From Ceratotherium simum simum (Eukaryota; Chordata; Mammalia; Perissodactyla; Rhinocerotidae), in the NCBI RefSeq assembly GCF_000283155.1, contig NW_004454181.1:19967778-20031777 (forward strand): 64,000 bases of DNA, in the 5' to 3' direction. Below the pieces are notes generated by a model that had not been told where the DNA came from, searched no databases, and was given only the letters and a program-made list of their open reading frames with translations. Below, in pieces: positions 54,711 through 64,000 of this stretch; the stretch's first letter is position 1, and each line of letters opens with the position of its first letter. The translations under genes were made by a program, and so were the position numbers.

Positions 54711-55985
54711 TAATATTTTAAAGATCAATAAGAGATTATTTCTAACATAGTTCACATTGTTTCTATCATGGGTCTTCATCCATCAAAAAGCAGTACTATA
54801 CTCCACAGCAGTTGTCAAACTGAGGTCCAAAGCGGAGGTCCAATCTGATAGCCACTGGCTAAAACTAACATACAGACATGTTGTGCTTGGTCCACACCTT
54901 TATTTTCCAAAACGGAATGAAATGTTGAGCCTTAAAATTGTCAGAATTTTAGATTCTTGCCCAATAGTAGTCAGCCAGCCCTGAGTAAAAGCTGTTCATT
55001 TCAGATGTGGCATGGGCTTCCTCAGTCCATCACATGACCAAGATGGTGACCAAGATTGCTCCACATCTTTGAGGTTGTATCAGTTGTCATTTATCATCAC
55101 ACATTCCCTATTTTCCCCTCTGTAGCAAAGTTGAGGAAAAAGTGAAATATTTTTGTACTCAAATGTCTCATAATAGTAGGAAAACCAAAAAATAGACCCA
55201 TACTCACCACCACTCCCTATTGCCTTACACTCAGATTCTTCCTCATTCATTTACATAACTAGCCTGGTCTCTGAAAGCGTTTGAGTTTGTAATTCCATGC
55301 TTAAAAGAACCAGACTCTCCCCAAGGTCAAATATATTTTCAGAAACAGTCCAATAGAGGTCTATCATCTCTCTTTTCTCTTTATTTAAGCCCTCTTTCCA
55401 TTTGTCAACTTTTTTGACAGGTTTGACCTGGAAAGAATTATTTATTTTTTAATACCATGTCTACAAAAAAACCTCTGAGTCTGTCCAACGGACTTTGCAG
55501 CAAAAGTGGCCAATCTGTTGATTCTGGAGGAAGAAGAGCAGCTGGCAAAACTAATCAATGTTTGACATTTGCATTTTTCCCTTTTTATGGTCTCCCTTGA
55601 CGCTGGGAGATTGGTTTTCTGTGTTGGAAGAAGAGCATGGAGAGCAGCTGCTGCAACCCGGTCTAGTGCATAGTAAGGGAGAGAGCGTGGTGCAGAATTC
55701 ATCTACCAAATATCCCAACAGGTTAACCAGTTCTGGAGCAAGGAAGTCACAGCTCTTGCTTTTGAAGATACTTTGTATTGAATATAAAAGATTCTGTGTT
55801 TCTGGGAATAAGATGTCTCTCTTTAAATTCTCTGTCTGTATATTCTAGGCAGCAAGATGATGCTTCTTAGGCTTGATGATTTCCTACTGATGAGATGCTG
55901 GTACAAAAAAAAAACAATTAAATACAGGTACGAAGTTGAAAAAAATAAGTATATGCATGCTCCTGAAATCAGGCGGCAATGTAAT
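54711..55985. other. Unique stretch (about 1.3 kb), candidate conserved sequence at 55440-55720
   Basis: Possibly a diverged hAT fragment at 54800-54985 (cagcagttgtcaaactgagg). At 55480-55640 the sequence is compact and repeat-free. Overlapping antiparallel open frames (55442-55702, 55558-55848) have no domains. Confidence 0.35.
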
Positions 55986-55989
55986 GCTC

Positions 55990-56215
55990 ACTACAAATTA
56001 TTGAATGCTTCCTATCTGCCAGACATTGCACTCAATGATATACATGCATCATCTCATTTAATTTTCTCAATACTGAAAGACATGTGCTAGTGTTAACCCT
56101 GTTTTATAGATGGAGAAACTGAAGATCAGAAAAGCACAGTGGTTTTCACAAGGGCTCTAGGCTTTTAAATCATAGAGATGATATTCATCTAGGTCTTTCT
56201 GACTCCCTTTACCCT
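55990..56215 (-). mobile_element. MIR SINE
   Basis: 'gcttcctatctgccagacat', 'cctgttttatagatggagaa', 'tcagaaaagcacagtggttt'. Confidence 0.75.
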
Positions 56216-56690
56216 TAGTTAAATCCCTGGAAACTTCCTTCATAGAGCAAGCATTCTACAAGGAGGTTGCTGTTGGATTTTTAATGAGGACCACCTTTGG
56301 AATTTATAATGCTGCTAATGATAATCATTTAGGGAGGAAGCTTTTCATCCTATTCTTTATGTGATTTTTTCTTTTCACACCTTCTTCACAAGAAGCAATC
56401 TATTGTTGGCCCCTTTCTCCTCAAACAATTCACAATTGAAGTAGCTACCCCATGACCTCACTTCTATTCTGAAAGATTATTTCTTTTGTTGGTCACTTCT
56501 TTTCTTGACACTCCTAAGCACTCCTTGATGTCCTAAAAAGTTCATTCACTAGCTCTCGCTGCTGGCAGCATAACATTCATTGCAACTACTTAGCCAGAGA
56601 GCCACACCTACCTCAGGTCACCTGTCCTATAATCCATGAAGCTTCAGGCTTCACACTCCATCTCTCTCTTAAAAGATCTTTAGTGATGTT
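56216..56690. other. No recognised feature
   Basis: Unique-looking. Confidence 0.4.
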
Positions 56691-56691
56691 A

Positions 56692-57600
56692 TTTTTTTTA
56701 ATAATTATTTTTAATTTGCATACAATAAAATACAGTCTTTCTGGTGTACAGTTCTATGTGTTTTCACAAACGCATACAATTGTGTAACCACTACGCAATC
56801 AAGATTAGAGCACTTCCATCCTCCCCCACAAAATTCTCAAATGTTATCCCTTTGTCATCACCCACCCCTAACTTCTAACTCCTGCCAACCACTGATTATT
56901 CTTTCCCTATTAATTTACCTTTTTTCCGTACTGTCATATAAAATGCAATCATACATTGTGTACCTCTTTGAGGCTGGTTTCTTTCATTTACCATAATGCA
57001 TTTGAAATTCATCCATGTTTTTGTGTGTATCACTAGTCCACTCTTTTTTATTGATGAGTAATATCCACTGCATGGATGTTCCATGGATTGTTAATTCACT
57101 TGCCAGTTGAGGGAAATTTGAATTGCTTCCAGTTTTTGATGACTATGAATAAAGCTGCCATAAACCTTTGTGTACAGGGTTTTTGTGAACATATATTTTT
57201 ATTTCACTTATGTAAATACCTAGGAATAGAATTGCTCGGTCATATATATAGTTAGTTTATGTTTAACTTGACAAGAAACTGCCAAACTATTTTCCAAAGT
57301 GACTGTAACATTTTGCACTTCTGCCAGCAAAATATAAGAGTTCCAGTTGTTCCACATCCTTGTCAGCACTTGATATTATCAGTGTTTTTGCTTGTTTGTT
57401 TGTCTTTAGCTACTTTAATAGGTGTGTAGTGATATCTCATCATGGTTTTAATGCAATTCTCTAATAACTAATGTTGGATATCTTCTCATAAGCTCATTTA
57501 GCATCCACATATCTTCTCTGGTGAAGTGTCTTTCAAATCTTTTGCACATTTTAAAAATTGGGTTGTTTGTTTTTGGTGATATTCTTATAATTTAGAGATT
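56692..57600 (-). mobile_element. L1 3' end, minus strand
   Basis: About 0.9 kb from the 3' UTR ('caataaaatacagtctttct', 'ccaaccactgattattcttt') into ORF2 ('agaattgctcggtcatatat', 'ccagttgttccacatccttg', 'ctaataactaatgttggata'). 5'-truncated, no intact frame. Confidence 0.9.
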
Positions 57601-57899
57601 AATTCATTTTAAGTTGATCCTCCTTTAAAATTTAAATATCCTAGAAAGGCAACACATTAAGCTTCTATAGATCACTGAATCTCAGTATAAATTAGTTGTA
57701 TCCATTCACTCAAAAGACATAAGCACCTACTATTTATAAGTGAGGACTGTGAATTCAAAAAAGCAAACACAGTCAGCTTTCAAAGAGACTTGTTTAATCA
57801 GATTGCTATTTGCACAGCTAAATAAAACCAAGATTGAGGTAAAAGTGAATTTTATGGAATGGAGCTGAGATTCCACGGTAATTTTAGAGTAGGGGTTCT

Positions 57900-58050
57900 T
57901 GCAGTATGTTCCTGTACCAATAGCATTAGAATCACCTAGAAATTTGTTATAAATCTACTGAATCAGAAAGTCTGGGGAGGGCCCTAGTGATCTGCGTATT
58001 AATAAGATCTCTGGGTTATTCTGATGTACATTTAAGTTTGAGAACCATCA
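57900..58050 (+). mobile_element. MER5A-like hAT MITE with exact 8-bp target duplication
   Basis: 151 bp: 'taggggttcttgcagtatgt', 'attagaatcacctagaaatt', 'ctgaatcagaaagtctgggg', 'tttaagtttgagaaccatca'. It is flanked by exact ttttagag at 57892-57899 and 58051-58058, the hAT duplication length. Confidence 0.93.
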
Positions 58051-58400
58051 TTTTAGAGCCAGGGGAACTGCTGAAGATATCTAGAGGAGGAAGCGAGTGG
58101 GGAAAATTTTGCGTGAGGCTCAATTTTATATCCATGTATTATTGAGCAATTTTCTTCTCCTGACTTTTATCCTATAGTATTTAGACTTGAAAATTGGGTG
58201 GATAAAACACTCCCAAGATACTTCAGAGTTAACATCACTTAGTGTTATATGTTAATTCTGAACATAGTCAGCTGGTCACTCTCAGAGAGGTGAGTTCTCT
58301 CCTCACCACCCTCTTTCCTTTCCAGCACTGGTCAGTTGTAGCAAGATAAGAAAAAATAGTATGCCTTGAGTGATCAGGAACATAGCAGTAGGTCCAAACC

Positions 58401-58716
58401 GTTTTTTGTTTTTTTTTTTTTGTGAGGAAGATCAGCCCTGAGCTAACATCCTTGCCAATCCTCCTCTTTTTTTGCTGAGGAAGACCGGCCCTGAGCTAAT
58501 ATCTATTGCCAATCCTCCTCCTTTTTTTTTTTTCCATTTTTCTCCCCAAAGCCACAGGAGATAGTTGTATGTCATAGTTGCACATCCTTCTAGTTGCTGT
58601 ATGTGGGATGCAGCCTCAGCATGGCCAGACAAGCGGTGCGTCAGTGCGTGCCCAGGATCCCCAGGCCGCCGGTAGCAGAGCGCGCGCACTTAACCGCTAA
58701 GCCACAGGGCCAGCCC
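58401..58716 (-). mobile_element. ERE-type SINE, long form
   Basis: Minus-strand head 'gggctggccctgtggctta', degraded B box, cagcaactagaaggatgtgc motif, then two tandem copies of a roughly 43-bp module (58422-58465 and 58477-58519). Imperfect flank match ccaaacc at 58394-58400 and 58717-58723. The open frame 58432-58689 lies inside. Confidence 0.9.
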
Positions 58717-59311
58717 CCAAACCAGTTTGAACAGATTAGTAATCTTGCCACAACACTTCTCTCCTGATTCCAAGAATTTTTCTCTTTATATTTTTGTTGT
58801 TGATATTGTTTCTACTCCAGAAGATTTTTGAGCACTAGGAAGCTCTTCAAGGAGTTAGTAATTCTTACCTTGTACACACTGATATAGAAAGGTTTCAAAG
58901 GGATGAAATCTTTTCAGAAGGAAAAAAAGAAGTTAGAGGCAACTTACCCTTTTGAAACATTTAACTTAATTCCAGTTCTACTCATTTTTTACTATATAAT
59001 TTTGCTATTTTCCAGAATGACAAGTATCCACTCAACCTGTGTTATACTATGCAAAACCACTGCTGCATCCTATACTCAGATAAACAGGAGATAGCTTACC
59101 AGAGTAACCACATAAATAGCTACAGTAAAAGATGGAATTTGATAAAATGCTTTGTGAGATATATAAACAAATTGATAGAGAGATTCCAGGGTGGGCGGGA
59201 TGATATCTTGTTGGGCATTTGGTCTTAACTGATAGATATTATTTTTAAAAACAGAAATATGGAGATAGAAATAATATTCCAGGTAAAAGTATAGCATAAG
59301 AAAAGGCGAGG
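58717..59311. other. No recognised feature (about 600 bp)
   Basis: Two short minus-strand strings have acceptor-donor spacing (58868-58877 and 59098-59117) but no coding support. Confidence 0.35.
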
Positions 59312-60765
59312 GAGGGACCCACAACTAAAATCATACTCAATAGTGAAAGATAGAATATTTTCCTCTTAAGATCAGGAAGAAATCAAGGATGTCCACTCTC
59401 ACCACTTTTATTCAACATTATACTGAAGGTTCAGACCATAGAAATTGGGCAAGAAAAAGAAAAGTCATATAGAATGGAAAGGAAGAAGTAAAACTATCTC
59501 TATTTGCATATATGGTCTTGAGTATAGAAAATCCTAAGGAGTCCACTAAAAATACTATTTAGAACTAATAAATGAGTTCAGCAACGTTGCAGGATACAAG
59601 ATCAATATACAAAAATCAGTTGTATTTCTACATACTAGCAGTGAACAATCTAAAAATGAAATTAATAAAACAATTCTACTTAGTATCAAAAAGAATAAAA
59701 TACTTATAAATAAATGCAACCAAAGAAGTGCAAGATTTCTTGCAAGTGCAAGTACACTGAAAAATACAAACTATTGTTGAAAGAAATTAAAGACCTAAAC
59801 AAATGGAAAGATATCCCGTGTTTATAGATTTGAAGACTTAATATTGTTAAGATGACAATACTCCCCAAATTGATCTACAGATTCAATGCAAACCCTATCA
59901 ACAGCCCAGCTGGCTTTGTGTAGAAATTGACAAAATTGGCTGATCCTAAAATTCATATGGAAATGCAAGGATCCCAGAATAGCCCAAAAAATCTTTAAAA
60001 AGAAGAACAATGTTGGAGGATTCATACTTCCAAATTTGAAAACTTATTACAAAACTACAGTAATAAAGACAGTGTGTATTGGCATAAGGATAGATAAACA
60101 GGTCAATGGAATAGAATTGAGAGTCCAGAAATAAACCTTCACATTTATGGTCAATTGATTTTCGACAAGGGTGTCTAAACAATTCAATGAGGAAAGAAAA
60201 AAGTTTGGCAGATCCTAAAAATGTTAAACACAGAGTTATTTTACAATCTAGAACTCCAGTCCTAGATATACATTCAAGAAAATTAAAAATATACATTAAC
60301 CAAAACCTTGTATATGAATATTCATAGCAGCGTTATGCAAATAGCCTAAAAGTAGAATCACCGAATGATAGATGGATACACCAAAGGTGGTATATCTATA
60401 TAATGAAATACTATTTGGCCTAGAAAAGGAATTAAGGATACATGCCACAACATGTATGAACCTTGAAAACATGCTAAGTGAAAGGAAGCCAGAAACAAAA
60501 GGCCACATATTGTATGATTCCATTTACATAAATGTCCAGAATAGGCAAATCTATACAGACGGAGAGCAGATTAGTGGTTTCCAGGAGCCAGAAAGAGGAG
60601 GAAATATGGAGTGAAGGGTTTCTTTTTGAGGTGATGAAAATGTTCTAAAATTAGTGATGATGGTTGCATAACTCTATGAATGTACTAAAAACCACTGAGG
60701 TATATACTTTAAAAGGGTAATTTTTGGTAAGTGTATATCTCAACAAAAGTAGGATATTATTTAAA
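59312..60765 (+). mobile_element. 5'-truncated L1 with internal deletion
   Basis: ORF2 text ('tcatactcaatagtgaaaga', 'gttgcaggatacaagatcaa', 'caccaaa-ttgatctacag', 'aacaggtcaatggaatagaa') is followed at about 60193-60203 by a jump from 'aattcaatgaggaaag' to 'agtttggcagatcctaaa'. Roughly 0.9 kb of the usual order is skipped. The 3' end is 'gtgtatatctcaacaaaagt'. No intact protein. Confidence 0.88.
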
Positions 60766-60778
60766 AAAGAAAGAAAGA

Positions 60779-61080
60779 GGGCTGGCCCCGTGGCTTAGCA
60801 GTTAAATGCCCGCGCTCCACTACTGGCAGCCTGGGTTCGGATCCCGGGTGCGCACCCACGCACTACTTGTCCAGCCATGCTAAGGCCGCGTACCACATAC
60901 AGCAACTAGCAGGATGTGCAACTGTGACATAGAACTATCTACTGGGGCTTTGGAGAAAAAAAAGGAGGAGGATTGGCAATAGATGTTAGCCCAGAGCGCC
61001 AGTCTTCCTCAGCAAAAATAGGAGGATTAGCATGGATGTTAGCTCAGGGCTGATCTTCCTCACAAAAAAAAAAAAAAAAG
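60779..61080 (+). mobile_element. ERE-type SINE, long form, in an L1 tail
   Basis: Head 'gggctggccccgtggctta', B box ggttcggatcc near 60833, cagcaactagcaggatgtgc motif, then two copies of the 43-bp module and an A run. It sits directly after the A-rich tail of the L1 above, so the tail was probably the insertion target. Confidence 0.92.
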
Positions 61081-61744
61081 AAAAAAGAAAAGATTGGGAG
61101 GCTAAGAGTCTCTTCTTATGGAATGGACAATTTCTCAGTTTCTACGAAGTATACACTAAGTCAGGAGACCATGATGGATCTTGAACGACCATGTAGAGAG
61201 AAGTGAACAGCCTCATGATCAGACTTGCACTTAGGATTTATTCTAGAGGTAGGAAGGCTTGGCAGGAGATTGGTTTACAGGTGGCAATGTGTTAAAAGGC
61301 CACTGAAGGCATTGTCCTGTCTTTAGTGTTTTAAATTAAGATACCATTCTTAATATGTCCACATTCTCTGTGAAAATCTTAAAAAGTGACCTCATGTTCC
61401 CCATCCTCTGACAAGGTCTCTATAAAACGCTACTACAGAGTAAAATATTTCAGCTAACCTGTCTACACTCAGCAAACCACCATCCTGCTTGTAATTGTTT
61501 TTTCAATTACATTGACCATGAGCTTTGATATTATTAGAAACAGGCACACTTTAAACAGAAGTTTGCTTTCTAAATTATTCCCCTGGTGAAGGGACCAGAC
61601 TTCATATGTACCAAGAGACAACAGAGAGGGAAAACCTGGTGAAGCGTGAACATATGGCCACGAGAAGTCAAAGGGATAAGTATTCAAGAAAAACATGAGA
61701 AGAGGCCCAGATAAAAATTTAACTGAAAATTGCAAGTATACATA
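61081..61744. other. Mostly unique sequence, short L2-like piece
   Basis: 61160-61290 carries a diverged L2-like phrase ('gaccatgtagagagaagtga'). The minus-strand open frame 61469-61792 (107 codons) has no domain evidence. Confidence 0.35.
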
Positions 61745-61960
61745 TTTAAAGTTATGACTTAAAAGTAAATACAACACAATCCAAAAGTCCAAACATTGGA
61801 CAACGGTTTAAAAATTATGGTATATCCAGGAGGAGACTATTATGAATATATTAAAAATCATATTTCATGTTTAATGAGACAGATAAATGACCATGATTCC
61901 CTTATAAGTTAAAAAAAGTTGAATTTTTTTTAAGAAGTTGAATTTTTAACATAGTATATT
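61745..61960 (+). mobile_element. Old L1 3' end fragment
   Basis: 'caaacattggacaacggttt', 'atggtatatccaggaggaga', 'gagacagataaatgaccatg'. A short tandem duplication of aagttgaattttt lies at 61915-61945. Confidence 0.5.
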
Positions 61961-62260
61961 CCCAAGTGTGTATATGTGTGTGTGTATGTATATCTTCTTA
62001 TATAACATTTATATATCTATCTGTATATAAATATATAGTTTTATTGACATGAAATACAGATATACAAATATATTTTATTCTATTATACATAAAATAAAAT
62101 TTTATTCATTTATATTTATACTATACATAAAATAATAATTTTATATGTATCAATAAAACGTTAATAGTAAGCATGAGATTATGGGTGATTTTTATTCCTT
62201 TTATTATCAGTCCTGGGGAACTACCACGCTAGATGCCACAACAGCTTGGAAATTAGGGCA
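61961..62260. repeat. AT-rich low-complexity tract (GT/TA)
   Basis: A tgtgtgtgt start near 61975 followed by TA-rich repeats to about 62110. Confidence 0.75.
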
Positions 62261-62264
62261 ATAA

Positions 62265-62812
62265 AACTGCCCTTTGATGTAGCCACTTTGGAAAATTTTT
62301 TGGATGGTTTTTAAAAAGTTAAACATAAATTTACCATACGACCAGAAACTCCACTCATAGGTATCTGCTCAAGAAAAATGAAAACATATGACCACACAAA
62401 GACTTGCACATGAATGTTCATAGCAGCATTATTCATAATAAAAAACAATTCAAATGTTCATCAACAAATGAATAGATAAATAAAATATGGCATAGCCACA
62501 CCATGGAACACTATTCAGTAATAAAAAGGAATGCATGATGATACATGCTACAAAATGGAGGAGTCTCCAAAACATTATTCTAATTGAAAGAAGTCAGACA
62601 CAAAAGACCACACATTGTAGGACTTTACTTATATGAAATGGGGATGGAAACAGAGATTAACTGTAAATGGGCACGATGGATCTTATTGAGGTGATGAAAG
62701 TGTTAGGACAGTGGTTGCACAATCTGGTAAACTGCCTGAAAATCACGGAATTGCACATTTAAAATGGGGAAATTTTATGATATGTAAAGTACACTTCAAT
62801 AAAGTTTTTAAA
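62265..62812 (+). mobile_element. L1 3' end
   Basis: 'accatacgaccagaaactcc', 'atagcagcattattcataat', 'gaatagataaataaaatatg', 'agtacacttcaataaagttt' in L1 3' order; 5'-truncated. Confidence 0.9.
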
Positions 62813-63494
62813 AATTGCCCTTTAAAAGTTGAGCTTTGAACTAACAGTTAGCAGACCTGAGCAGAGATATACAAAACCAGAAGACAGAATGACTCCCAGA
62901 CCAATGAGACTTGACTTAGCCTGAATGAATGTAGTAAGAAATCTACAGAAAGAATGTGTTATCAGAATGGAGAGGTCAGTCGTGGGACAGTAGATAAAGG
63001 CGAGAGATGGCCTTGGCTTAGTGTATGGGTGTGTTATGGTTTCCATTACTCCTGTAATGAGGGAGGTGGGGGGAGAGGGGAAGGTTGGTGCTAAACAGAT
63101 AACTCAGCTACGAGTTAGTTGAATGATTCCCCATGGACTGATCCCAGGTACCCAGTCCAAGAAAACAGTTGTTGATTAGCTTCCCATGCAGCTTTGCTGC
63201 TGGATGAGGATGCACTGATGAGCAAATGCAGTCCTTCTAGATTGTGGCCTTGTTCTTTGTAAATTAACGAGCTTAATATTCTGAGTACCACAGCTATTGC
63301 TGTGAGCCCAGTTAATGTTAATTCATCCCTGTAAAAAACAGGCTTCTATCAGGCAGAGAGCCTGAGTGTGGAGGGTGGTAAGTTCCCCAGACTAGATGTT
63401 CCCCAGGAGAACTAGTCTGAGTGATTGGAGACCTCCCCAGTTAGTACCCTCTTTCTTGATGTGTGTTTCTAGAATGTAGCTGGCACAGCCCAGT
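62813..63494. other. Unique stretch, candidate conserved non-coding element at 63130-63345
   Basis: No repeat recognised. 63150-63340 contains 'aattaacgagcttaatattc' and 'gttaatgttaattcatccct', which look like clustered homeodomain-type sites. Confidence 0.4.
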
Positions 63495-63755
63495 GTAAGG
63501 TAGTAGAGCATATTGGATGAGAAAGTAAAGACTCCGGAGTCAGACCACCTGGGTTCAAAGTCTTTGCTACTTCTTACTAGCTGTGTGACTTTGGGCAAGC
63601 TACTTAACCTCTCTGTTTCAATTTTCTCATCTACAAAACACAGATAACAACAGTACCTTCCTCATGTGATTGTTAAAAAGATTAAATGAGGTCATATATG
63701 TAAAGCACTTGGCACAGAGCTTGTTACCTAGTAAACAATCCAACATTAACTATTA
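63495..63755 (+). mobile_element. MIR SINE, near full length
   Basis: Opens near 'gtagtagagcatattggatg', then 'ctccggagtcagaccacctg', 'gctgtgtgactttgggcaag', 'ctacttaacctctctgtttc', 'gcacttggcacagagcttgt' and 'tattac'. The best-preserved MIR in the window. Confidence 0.95.
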
Positions 63756-64000
63756 CTCCTCAACTGGCATTCATTTCATACTTTTCTGCTTTTTAATTGA
63801 TTTTCTTATAATGAATATACATCATTTCAATTCATAATCAGAACACAATGTGATTCAAAAAATTTGAAATAAATATGACTTCTTTTCAGGAAAGAGAGAA
63901 GAGTAAAGACCAGAGAGGGAGAGAGGAAGAGAAAAAGAATGAAGGATCCAAAAATGCTAAGGAGGGACATTTTAGAAGGACAGAATGTTGAAATTCAGGT
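63756..64000. other. Unique sequence with a GA-rich end
   Basis: AT-rich, then a purine-rich patch (about 63888-63945). The window ends here. Confidence 0.45.

Noticed and set aside
58850..59120. Two minus-strand strings with acceptor and donor spacing (10 and 20 bases)
   Set aside because: Too short to be supported, low-quality acceptors, and expected by chance in a window of this size.
1..64000. CRISPR array, operon, rRNA, prophage or plasmid features
   Set aside because: No regularly spaced repeats with unique spacers, no bacterial ribosome-binding sites or packed frames; the content is mammalian.

Overview
This window is mammalian nuclear DNA, almost certainly from a perissodactyl and most likely an equid. 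The main evidence is six copies of a tRNA-derived SINE of the equine ERE type, with a recognisable tRNA-like head carrying A and B boxes, at about 2135, 9949, 36296, 50286, 58401 and 60779. Around them are MIR, L2, L1, MaLR-type LTRs and hAT MITE-like elements, as in any placental mammal. The sequence is AT-rich, and the only CpG-rich patches are the SINE heads. Nothing looks bacterial, viral or plasmid-like, and there are no operons, CRISPR arrays or rRNA genes.

I find no complete protein-coding gene. All long open frames are explained by repeats (TATC array, polypurine tract, SINEs, antisense L1) or are the short frames expected by chance. The window is therefore a gene desert or long-intron segment. 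The one place with real exon-like architecture is on the minus strand at 45.26-45.85 kb. It has a branch-point-like motif, a pyrimidine tract, an AG acceptor and a single open frame, followed by a UTR-like stretch with a polyadenylation signal. It could be a terminal exon, an internal microexon or a retrocopy remnant.

Layout: 0-13 kb holds L2 with a nested ERE, a run of MIRs, a 195-bp polypurine tract, a young ERE and a TATC microsatellite. 13-17 kb is mostly unique, with an unexplained internally repeated patch near 13.8 kb. 17-20.8 kb is a nest (L2 split by L1; hAT split by L1). 21.5-30 kb mixes hAT, a duplicated block interrupted by an L1 tail, L2, L1 and about 3 kb of unique sequence. 30-37 kb contains an inverted duplication around a MIR, an L2 split by a MIR, and an ERE. 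37-49 kb contains MER5-like and hAT insertions with clean target duplications, a retroposed LTR-ended RNA, the exon-like block and MaLR LTRs. 49-64 kb has a head-to-head L2 pair with a nested ERE, several L1 fragments on both strands, and a near full-length MIR at the right edge.

Repeat names come from recognising family consensus features by eye. Class and orientation are firmer than subfamily, and boundaries without a stated target-site duplication are good to about 10-30 bases. I found no new biological system. The best leads are the exon-like block, the retroposed LTR transcript beside it and the inverted duplication at 34 kb.
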